The translations under genes and the position numbers were made by a program. A stretch of DNA of 11,397 bases from the NCBI GenBank assembly GCA_045643185.1, contig JAZUKH010000197.1, forward strand, positions 1 to 11,397, read 5' to 3'. Under the pieces are notes generated by a model. That model was given only the letters and a program-made list of their open reading frames with translations. It searched no databases and had not been told where the DNA came from. Shown one piece after another: positions 5,562 through 11,397 of this stretch. Positions within the stretch are counted from its first letter, which is position 1, and the number at the start of each line of letters is the position of its first letter. Source of the stretch: RGIG464 sp045643185. GTDB taxonomy: Bacteria > Myxococcota_A > Bradymonadia > UBA4248.

Positions 5562-8363
5562 TTATTCAGGCACGACCCCGCATTCGCGCAAAAACCGGCC
5601 GGTATGCGACGCCTCGCACGCAGCCACGTGTTCCGGCGTGCCTGTGCAGACGATCTGACCGCCCGCGCGTCCTGGTTCAGGCCCAACATCGATCAAATAA
5701 TCCGAGCTTTTGATGATGTCGAGATTGTGTTCGATGATGAGTACGGAGTGCCCTTTCTCGATCAATCGGTTCATCACGCCAATGAGTCGGTCAACGTCTT
5801 CCATGTGCAAGCCCGTCGACGGTTCGTCAAACACGAAGAGCGTCGGCGTCGTATTTTTCTTGGCGATTTCACGGGCGAGTTTGATGCGCTGCGCTTCTCC
5901 GCCAGAAATCGTCGGACTGGGCTGACCAAGTTTAAGGTAGCCGAGTCCAACATCGCAGACCGTCTGAAGCACCTTGTAGATTTTGGTGTAGTCCTTGAAG
6001 AACACAGCGGCTTCGTCAAACGTCATGTCGAGCACATCGGCAATGGATTTTCCGTTGATGCGGACACGAAGTGTGGCCTCGTTAAAGCGTTTACCTCGAC
6101 AGGTCTCACATTCGACGTATGAATTCGCCAAAAACTTCATTTCGATGGTTCGTACGCCGGCGCCCGAGCACGTCTCGCAACGCCCACCGCCCTTGGTCGC
6201 AGCGACGTTAAAGCTGAACCGGCTTTGGCTGTAACCGAACATTTTGGCTTCGATCTGAGCAGCAAAAAGCTTACGGATCTCGTCAAAAACTTTGGTATAA
6301 GTCGCAGGATTGGAGCGCGGTATGCGGCCAATTGGCTTTTGATCGACTTCGAGCAGCCGACCAATGTTCTCGACGCCTTCAATGGCCTGGTAGTCTGGAA
6401 GCGTGACCGGATTTTTTCGGCTCAAATGCATTTTGATGGCAGGCAACAAGATTTCGTTGATCAGCGTGGACTTGCCCGACCCGCTGACGCCCGTCACGCA
6501 GGTCATGCATCCAAGCGGTAAAGCGATGTCGACGTTTTTGACGTTGTGTTTGCGCGCGCCCCAAAGTTTGATGAACTGACCATTGCCTGCGCGTCTCACG
6601 CCTGGAATCACCACACTTTTGCGACCAAGCAGGTAGTCGATCGTCGTCGAAGCCGCGACCGGAATCGTTGCAAGCTGGTCAACGGGGCCTGCATAGACGA
6701 TGTTGCCGCCCATTACCCCGGATTTTGGACCAATATCGACGAGAAAATCGGCGGCACGCATCGTCTGATCATCGTGTTCAACCACGATGACTGTGTTACC
6801 TCGATCACGAAGTGCTTGCAACACACCAATAAGACGCTGTTGGTCACGTGCATGAAGCCCGATCGACGGCTCGTCCAAAATGTAAGTCACTGCGGTCAGA
6901 CCGTTGCCAAGCAAACAAGCCAGTCGAATGCGCTGCGCTTCGCCCCCCGACAAAGTCATCGCACCTCGATTCAAGGTCAAATAGCCCAGACCGACGCGCT
7001 GAATGAATTCGAGACGCGAAATGAGCGGATGCAAAACATCGCGTGCTACGAGCTCGCCGCGTTCGTCCGGTTGACAATGCTTAAAAAACTCGAGCGCTTC
7101 ATCCACGGTCATCGTGTGGACCTCTCCCAACACATGCCCAGCAAACGAGACATAGCACGCCTCCTGGTTGAGACGCGTACCGTGACACTCCGGACAGTTT
7201 TCTTCGGTCACGCAGATGGCTCGCAAATCATCCATGGCTTCAGGCGACACGGATTCATACTCAAACACTTCGTTGATGAACAACGTGCATAACGCAGCGA
7301 GTTTGTCTTCATCATAATTTGAAGCCGGGTTGCTCAAACTCACGCCGCATTTTTTGGCCACACGTTTAAGAATGCTCACGCCGACATCCTGTTCTTCGTC
7401 ATGCAACTCGCTGAGAGCCATAAAAGACGAAGTTTCGAGTTCGCCCGTCCAAAGCTTCAATTTACGGTCACCAATCATTGTATTGACGCGCACGACCGAC
7501 ACCTCGCCCGTACCACGGCAGTACTCACACCACCCCTGTGCCGAGTTGAAAGCCAGTCGATTCGGATTGATCTCGGGGAAAGCCTGACGACAATGCGGAC
7601 ATGTCGCAAACTGGCTCAAAAAGATGAACTGGGACGTCTCGTCAGGCATAAGGCGCTGCACCATGCACTGCCCGCTGCCGTATTTGAGCGCCAGATCGAT
7701 ACTTTCCTGCACACGCTTGCGCGCACTTTCGCGAATGACGAGCCGGTCAATGACGAGTTCTATGTCATGACGCACGTTTTTTGCGAGCGGCGCGACCTCG
7801 GCGAGTTCACAGAGCTTTCCATCCACGCGGATACGCGTGAACCCGGCAGCGCGAAATTTCTTCATTTCCTGCTCGAAAGTACCTTTTCGCTGACGCACGA
7901 CAGGCGCGTAAAGAATGACCTTAGTACCGTCCGGCATCGCCATCAGGCGACTCACCATCTCACTGGGCTGACTTGCAGCGACCTCGATTCGGCACTTCGG
8001 ACAGATCTGCACGCCGCCACGTCCCCACAACAGACGCATGTGGTCATAGATCTCAGTCATCGTGCCCACGGTCGAACGTGGGTTGTTGCTGATCGTCCCC
8101 TGGGTGATCGCGATCGCAGGCGTGAGGCCGGTGATGCGCTCAACCTGGGGCTTCTTGAGATCGCCCACAAACTGACGGGCATAGATCGACAACGTGTCAA
8201 GATAGCGTCGCCGCGCTTCAGCATAGACCGTGTCAAAAGCCAATGTGCTCTTACCGGAACCGCTTAACCCCGTCATCACGATGAACTGGCGTTTTGGCAA
8301 GTCGAGCGAAATATGTTTGAGGTTGTTTTCAACCGCGTTGTGGATATGAATGACTTTGTTCAT
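5562..8363 (-). CDS. uvrA: Excinuclease ABC subunit A
   Basis: UvrA is the DNA-damage sensor of nucleotide excision repair: a dimeric ABC-type ATPase that finds lesions and loads UvrB. The 933 residues are close to the usual length of about 940. I chose the ATG at 8363 because MNKVIHIHNAVENNLKHI aligns with the normal UvrA start; a TTG at 8408 would add 15 atypical residues. Seen in order: Walker A GLSGSGKS (32-39), UvrB-interaction region (about 117-235, with APVVRQRKG and IDRLVIR), zinc finger Cys255/258/279/282, CPEC (390-393), signature LSGGEAQ (472-478), Walker B ILDEPSIGLH (about 495), second Walker A GVSGSGKS (625-632), zinc finger Cys729/732/752/755, signature ISGGEAQ (819-825), Walker B VFDEPSTGLH (about 844), and EHN switch. 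All key residues are intact. It lies 72 bases downstream of the HEAT-repeat gene on the same strand and is probably transcribed with it. No good Shine-Dalgarno sequence precedes the ATG. Confidence 0.92.
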   Translation of the reverse strand: MNKVIHIHNAVENNLKHISLDLPKRQFIVMTGLSGSGKSTLAFDTVYAEARRRYLDTLSIYARQFVGDLKKPQVERITGLTPAIAITQGTISNNPRSTVGTMTEIYDHMRLLWGRGGVQICPKCRIEVAASQPSEMVSRLMAMPDGTKVILYAPVVRQRKGTFEQEMKKFRAAGFTRIRVDGKLCELAEVAPLAKNVRHDIELVIDRLVIRESARKRVQESIDLALKYGSGQCMVQRLMPDETSQFIFLSQFATCPHCRQAFPEINPNRLAFNSAQGWCEYCRGTGEVSVVRVNTMIGDRKLKLWTGELETSSFMALSELHDEEQDVGVSILKRVAKKCGVSLSNPASNYDEDKLAALCTLFINEVFEYESVSPEAMDDLRAICVTEENCPECHGTRLNQEACYVSFAGHVLGEVHTMTVDEALEFFKHCQPDERGELVARDVLHPLISRLEFIQRVGLGYLTLNRGAMTLSGGEAQRIRLACLLGNGLTAVTYILDEPSIGLHARDQQRLIGVLQALRDRGNTVIVVEHDDQTMRAADFLVDIGPKSGVMGGNIVYAGPVDQLATIPVAASTTIDYLLGRKSVVIPGVRRAGNGQFIKLWGARKHNVKNVDIALPLGCMTCVTGVSGSGKSTLINEILLPAIKMHLSRKNPVTLPDYQAIEGVENIGRLLEVDQKPIGRIPRSNPATYTKVFDEIRKLFAAQIEAKMFGYSQSRFSFNVAATKGGGRCETCSGAGVRTIEMKFLANSYVECETCRGKRFNEATLRVRINGKSIADVLDMTFDEAAVFFKDYTKIYKVLQTVCDVGLGYLKLGQPSPTISGGEAQRIKLAREIAKKNTTPTLFVFDEPSTGLHMEDVDRLIGVMNRLIEKGHSVLIIEHNLDIIKSSDYLIDVGPEPGRAGGQIVCTGTPEHVAACEASHTGRFLRECGVVPE

Positions 8364-8435
8364 GCTTATTCGTAAGACGGAGGTCACAAGCTCCGTTTGT
8401 GCCTTCAAATTGACCTGTTGACAGACGCCACGCGA

Positions 8436-9146
8436 TCAGCGCCGCGTTTCGTCGCAACGAACGCGTTTATTGCAATGTCCGGCGATGGCTTGATCAAGTT
8501 TGGTTTGAAAAAAACGATTTTCTTCGACGCGGCGTCGGTCCTGCAAGGCTTTGAGAGACGCTTCACCCGGCGTCGCCTTAAGATTACGGATCGCAACCAG
8601 TCGAATGTACTCATCCGGGTGTTCAAGAAACCTGGCAATGACCGGTGCAGCACGGTCACCAGCCACATTGGAGTAGGCGTTCAGCGCGTACATGACGGCA
8701 ATACGGTTGTTGGTCGAATACCCGCGTTCCAGGATCTCTTTGAGTGAGGCTTCGTTGCCCGGTGTCGTAAAATAAGCCAAGGCGCGCAATGCGCGTTCGC
8801 GCACTGACCCAAGTACGTTATCATCATTAATGATGTCCTGAATGTGTTTTTCGGCATCCGGACTCGTCGAAAGCAGATCTTCCTTGCTTGGAAAGCCGCA
8901 ATGCGCGCTCAGCAAAAGCTCGATCTTTTGTCGATCATCAAATTCACGATTTTTGATCTCACGCACACGGCGTGTTGCCTCTGGCTGGTCTTGCGTCGTC
9001 TTCACCACGACATTCTTTTCGTTCGCCATATCATACACTGAAGAGACAACAGCCTGTATCAGCTCGTCCTGGTTCTCATCGGTCGTCTGAGCCCAGACCA
9101 CGTTCGGACTCAACACCAACATCAGGGCTAACAACTTCTCTCGCAT
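8436..9146 (-). CDS. Secreted HEAT-repeat protein
   Basis: Protein of 236 residues from the ATG at 9146, which has a GGGAG Shine-Dalgarno sequence (9158-9154) seven bases upstream; an in-frame ATG at 9179 lies ahead of this site and would bury the signal peptide. Residues 1-20 form a Sec signal with a VWAQ-type signal peptidase I site and no lipobox. After a polar segment, about residues 70-215 are helical with HEAT/armadillo-like repeats (VRERALRALAYF; NRIAVMYALNAYSN; YIRLVAIRNLKATPGE), a fold that usually mediates protein binding and has no catalytic residues. The tail has two cysteines (HCNKRVRC) that could form a disulfide. It is probably periplasmic and the first gene of an operon with uvrA, although the DNA-repair partner is cytoplasmic, so a functional link is not obvious. 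The specific role is unknown. Confidence 0.85.
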   Translation of the reverse strand: MREKLLALMLVLSPNVVWAQTTDENQDELIQAVVSSVYDMANEKNVVVKTTQDQPEATRRVREIKNREFDDRQKIELLLSAHCGFPSKEDLLSTSPDAEKHIQDIINDDNVLGSVRERALRALAYFTTPGNEASLKEILERGYSTNNRIAVMYALNAYSNVAGDRAAPVIARFLEHPDEYIRLVAIRNLKATPGEASLKALQDRRRVEENRFFQTKLDQAIAGHCNKRVRCDETRR

Positions 9147-9206
9147 GCCACATCTCCCAACATTATTATACTGAACCAAACTTCCCGATTCAGCACATGA
9201 GCGCGA

Positions 9207-9212
9207 ATTATA
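9207..9212 (-). promoter_or_regulatory. -10 box of the HEAT-uvrA operon promoter
   Basis: A perfect TATAAT reads on the minus strand at 9212-9207, about 60 bases upstream of the HEAT gene start. The -35 hexamer expected 17 bases upstream (about 9230-9235) is poor and falls inside operator O1, suggesting a regulated promoter. A second TATAAT at 9170-9165 is too close to the ribosome binding site to be used. Confidence 0.55.
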
Positions 9213-9218
9213 CCAAAT

Positions 9219-9237
9219 TGTAAGTGACAGACCTACA
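9219..9237. promoter_or_regulatory. Dyad operator O1 (TGTAAGT-N5-ACCTACA)
   Basis: TGTAAGT at 9219-9225 and ACCTACA at 9231-9237 form an inverted repeat with a single mismatch, separated by GACAG. The site covers the spacer and -35 position of the TATAAT promoter at 9212-9207, where a bound repressor would block RNA polymerase. The same half-sites with the same spacing recur at O2. Confidence 0.6.
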
Positions 9238-9274
9238 TTTTTACGCTTCTTTTACGCGCGTTTTTCTTACATCT

Positions 9275-9293
9275 TGTAAGTTATCAACCTACA
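9275..9293. promoter_or_regulatory. Dyad operator O2 (TGTAAGT-N5-ACCTACA)
   Basis: TGTAAGT at 9275-9281 and ACCTACA at 9287-9293, separated by TATCA, repeat O1 exactly in both half-sites while the spacer differs. This is the expected signature of a protein-binding site. The centre-to-centre distance is 56 bases. The left half also forms CTTACA-TCT-TGTAAG (9266-9280) with upstream sequence. Confidence 0.6.
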
Positions 9294-9481
9294 TTTAACG
9301 ACATTTCCCCACAATATACAAAACATACGAAGTTCCTTTACCACAAACCGTTTCTTTAATTTTTCAATATGTTGTAGCCAAATAATTCCTAAATTTTGAT
9401 ACCAAAAATAGCCATAAATTGTATTGAAAATTGAAAGCATAAATGGTTATTAGACAATCGTCATTTTGCGTTGGAGGGTTT

Positions 9482-11353
9482 ATGATATCTCGCAAATGGT
9501 TCAGTTTAAGTGCGATCCTGATTCTTTTTGCCAGCGGCTGCGCTAGCCAAATCTCGTGCGACGAGGACTGTTCAGAAAGCGGCAATTGTTGTAACGAAGG
9601 CTATGTGTGCATCAAAGGTGCGTGCGAGCTTTCAGAATCTGTGAATAATCGTTGTTCAAGTACGACGGAATGCCTTCACGGGATGACTTGCATTGAAGGT
9701 CAGTGTTCCTGTTTGACGCTGGATGGCACCAACCATGGCACCTGTTTGGAAAACGAAACATGCTGTGCAGCCACGGGATGCGTCGACACAGCCAATGACC
9801 ATGACAATTGTGGTCAATGCAGTTTCACCTGTCAAGCCAGCGAAGGCTGCAAGAGCGGCGTCTGTGATGCGTCCATCTGCAATAACGGCGTCAAGCGCTG
9901 CAGCGACGACGGCAAACGTATTGAAATCTGTCGTAACGGCCGCTGGTCAACGACGGACAATGTCTGTCTTGGCAATCAAACCTGTCAAAACGCCGAATGT
10001 GTCGTAGAATCCTGTCACGAAGGCAACTTCCGCTGTCATGACGGCAACGTCGAGTGGTGCGTCAACAAGGAATTCACCATCTATTCGCAGTGTAAAGCCC
10101 CCAAGACCTGTGACGAAGAGACCCTGGAATGCGTCGTGCCGCCGGAATGCAGTACAGGCGCCCAGCGCTGCAACGACGCAGGCAATATCGACGAATGCTC
10201 CGACGACCAAGAATGGATCCAGATCAGAAAGTGCCCCACAGGCACCGTCTGCAAAAATAACGGCGACGGCATCAGCTGCGTCGACACCGCAGAATGCATC
10301 ACAAACGAGCATCGCTGCAACGGCATCGTCCTTGAATACTGCACCAACGGCGTCTGGAAGACACAGAGCTGTCCCAACGGCAATATCTGCAAAGACGGCG
10401 CTTGCAACGAACGCACGTGTGTGGAAGGCGAAACCAGCTGCGGCCAGGACCCGCTCTCAAAACTCTACCAGATTTACACCTGCAACAATGACATGCTCGA
10501 CCTCACGACGACCTGTATGAGCGGCGAGTCTTGCGTGATGTCTGGCGACCCCAGCCGAGCCCATTGTGTCAAAGACACCTGTGAAAAAGCCGCTAAATGC
10601 GAAGGCAACAAGCTTTTCGCCTGCAGCAACGGCGAGTTTAGAGAAGTCAAAGCCTGTGGTACCGATGAAACTTGCGACGAATCCAGTGGCGACTGCATCC
10701 AGAAATGCGGCAACAAAGTCCTTGACGATGGCGAAGAATGCGACGGCCTCATCGTCCCCAAGACCTGCGCCATGCAGCTCGGTGCCAACTACAGCGGCAC
10801 CATGAAATGCAGCACGGCCTGCAAACTCGATTCGACCGAGTGCCGTATCCAGAGCTCCGGACACGACACCGACGCCCCGGGCAGCACCGTCACGGATTGG
10901 GACTACCTCCAGGATTTCAACAGTCTCAAAACGCTCAACTCCGCCTACGATACGACCAACACAGCCAAAACCGGCGACGTCACCTGGGACATCGTCGGCA
11001 GCACACGCATCGAATCCAAATATTACATCGACACGACGCCTGCAGTCGTCTTCACCTCGAAAGAGGGCACCAAATGCCACATTCAGGCATCCAACCTCAC
11101 GCACGGCATCAAAGTTCTGGCCTTCGACTACAAAGGCTGGCCCGGTGACAACGGCAGCTTCACGCTCACGTTCATCAAAGGCACGGCGGAATCTTCAAAA
11201 ACGATCGATTTTACAGATTCGATATCCCACTATTCCGAAACGCTCAGCGATGCAAGCATCACCGGCATCCGCATCCAAGCCATCGACAAACACACCAAAT
11301 CCAATACGAACCGAGTCATCTTAGATAACATCCGCTGGACGAACGCCAAATAA
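9482..11353 (+). CDS. Large cysteine-rich lipoprotein with Myxococcus-type repeat and C-terminal beta-domain
   Basis: Protein of 623 residues from the ATG at 9482, chosen for the GGAGGG Shine-Dalgarno sequence and the lipoprotein signal (MISRKWFSLSAILILFASGC, Cys20); the ATG at 9443 would add 13 residues ahead of it. Residues about 25-455 are a chain of cysteine-rich units. One stretch (about 76-120, with CLENETCCAATGCVDT and NCGQC) resembles Stig1-like repeats. Several units of about 45 residues follow the pattern RC.(D/N)G...EYC.NG.W....CP.G..C. One unit, CGNKVLDDGEECDG (about 409-422), matches the Myxococcus cysteine-rich repeat type. From about 473 a cysteine-poor, beta-rich domain closes the protein (DWDYLQDFNSL ... 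ILDNIRW), similar in style to carbohydrate-binding or anchor beta-sandwiches. It is probably on the cell surface, in adhesion or binding; no catalytic motif is seen. A REP-like hairpin follows the stop by 18 bases. Confidence 0.9.
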   Translation: MISRKWFSLSAILILFASGCASQISCDEDCSESGNCCNEGYVCIKGACELSESVNNRCSSTTECLHGMTCIEGQCSCLTLDGTNHGTCLENETCCAATGCVDTANDHDNCGQCSFTCQASEGCKSGVCDASICNNGVKRCSDDGKRIEICRNGRWSTTDNVCLGNQTCQNAECVVESCHEGNFRCHDGNVEWCVNKEFTIYSQCKAPKTCDEETLECVVPPECSTGAQRCNDAGNIDECSDDQEWIQIRKCPTGTVCKNNGDGISCVDTAECITNEHRCNGIVLEYCTNGVWKTQSCPNGNICKDGACNERTCVEGETSCGQDPLSKLYQIYTCNNDMLDLTTTCMSGESCVMSGDPSRAHCVKDTCEKAAKCEGNKLFACSNGEFREVKACGTDETCDESSGDCIQKCGNKVLDDGEECDGLIVPKTCAMQLGANYSGTMKCSTACKLDSTECRIQSSGHDTDAPGSTVTDWDYLQDFNSLKTLNSAYDTTNTAKTGDVTWDIVGSTRIESKYYIDTTPAVVFTSKEGTKCHIQASNLTHGIKVLAFDYKGWPGDNGSFTLTFIKGTAESSKTIDFTDSISHYSETLSDASITGIRIQAIDKHTKSNTNRVILDNIRWTNAK

Positions 11354-11367
11354 TCATTTTTTAGAAA

Positions 11368-11397
11368 GGTGAGGGGGAAGTCTCCCCCTACGCGGCT
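11368..11397 (-). repeat. REP-like hairpin, copy B (truncated by window end)
   Basis: On the minus strand this reads AGCCGCGTAGGGG-GAGACTT-CCCCCTCACC, an inverted copy of positions 5433-5460. AGGGGGA (11372-11378) pairs with TCCCCCT (11383-11389) around AGTC. The other hairpin of the unit would lie beyond the window. It follows the lipoprotein stop directly and could also act as a transcript 3' structure. Confidence 0.65.

Larger units (their letters stand above)
9147..9481. promoter_or_regulatory. Divergent regulatory region between the HEAT-uvrA operon and the cysteine-rich lipoprotein gene
   Basis: This is a 335-base AT-rich gap without a gene. The left part holds the promoter and two dyads of the HEAT-uvrA operon (separate entries). 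The right part (about 9300-9460) is very AT-rich and should contain the promoter of the plus-strand gene, but I cannot choose convincing -35/-10 boxes there. The plus-strand gene has a strong GGAGGG Shine-Dalgarno sequence at 9473-9478. Confidence 0.6.

Noticed and set aside
6546..7292. 248-codon plus-strand open frame opposite uvrA
   Set aside because: Antisense to an intact, well-conserved uvrA; no ribosome binding site and no coherent protein features.
8364..8408. N-terminal extension of UvrA from a TTG start
   Set aside because: The added 15 residues do not resemble UvrA N-termini, whereas the ATG at 8363 gives the expected start.
9165..9170. Second TATAAT upstream of the HEAT gene
   Set aside because: Transcription from it would start almost at the Shine-Dalgarno sequence, leaving no usable leader.
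9218..9296. The two-copy repeat as a CRISPR array
   Set aside because: Only two short copies, dyad-symmetric, with a variable core inside the unit; no cas genes. It fits operators instead.
10457..11104. 215-codon open frame on the minus strand inside the cysteine-rich lipoprotein gene
   Set aside because: Shadow frame: its Gly/Val/Ala-rich translation mirrors the codon bias of the real gene, and it has no signal or motif.

Overview
The window looks like a chromosomal segment from a Gram-negative, Myxococcota/Bradymonadota-like (former Deltaproteobacteria) genome of roughly balanced GC content. The main clues are a run of large cysteine-rich lipoproteins, a Myxococcus-type cysteine-rich repeat (CGNKVLDDGEECDG in the last gene), and secreted endonuclease/exonuclease/phosphatase (EEP) domains on lipoproteins. 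The taxonomic call is inference, because the window holds no rRNA or other phylogenetic marker apart from uvrA.

Layout. On the left (1-2113, minus strand) a 596-residue lipoprotein with two Calx-beta-like modules and an EEP domain is followed 17 bases later by the start of a small cysteine-rich lipoprotein that runs off the window. Diverging from it is a second EEP lipoprotein (2330-3421, plus strand). It is a clear paralogue of the first but carries a different, cysteine-rich N-terminal module. Next comes an AT-rich gap with a perfect 13-bp inverted repeat, then a broken, mosaic cysteine-rich lipoprotein gene (3782-5253). Its signal peptide, cysteine-rich body and C-terminal tail lie in three different reading frames, and no standard start codon precedes the signal peptide.

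The convergent gap 5254-5561 holds a strong bidirectional terminator, a REP-like double hairpin and a long compound palindrome. On the minus strand lies a probable two-gene operon: a secreted HEAT-repeat protein (9146-8436) followed by uvrA (8363-5562). Its promoter carries two copies of a TGTAAGT-N5-ACCTACA dyad, one placed over the -35/spacer of a perfect TATAAT box, which is a typical repressor arrangement. The right end (9482-11353, plus strand) is a 623-residue cysteine-rich lipoprotein with a C-terminal beta-rich domain. It is followed by an inverted, window-truncated copy of the REP-like hairpin.

How the genes fit together: five of the seven loci encode, or once encoded, exported lipoproteins, two of them with nuclease/phosphodiesterase domains. 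This points to cell-surface functions shaped by duplication and module exchange. The HEAT-uvrA operon is a separate DNA-repair unit embedded among them. I see no tRNA, rRNA, CRISPR array, transposase or phage gene.
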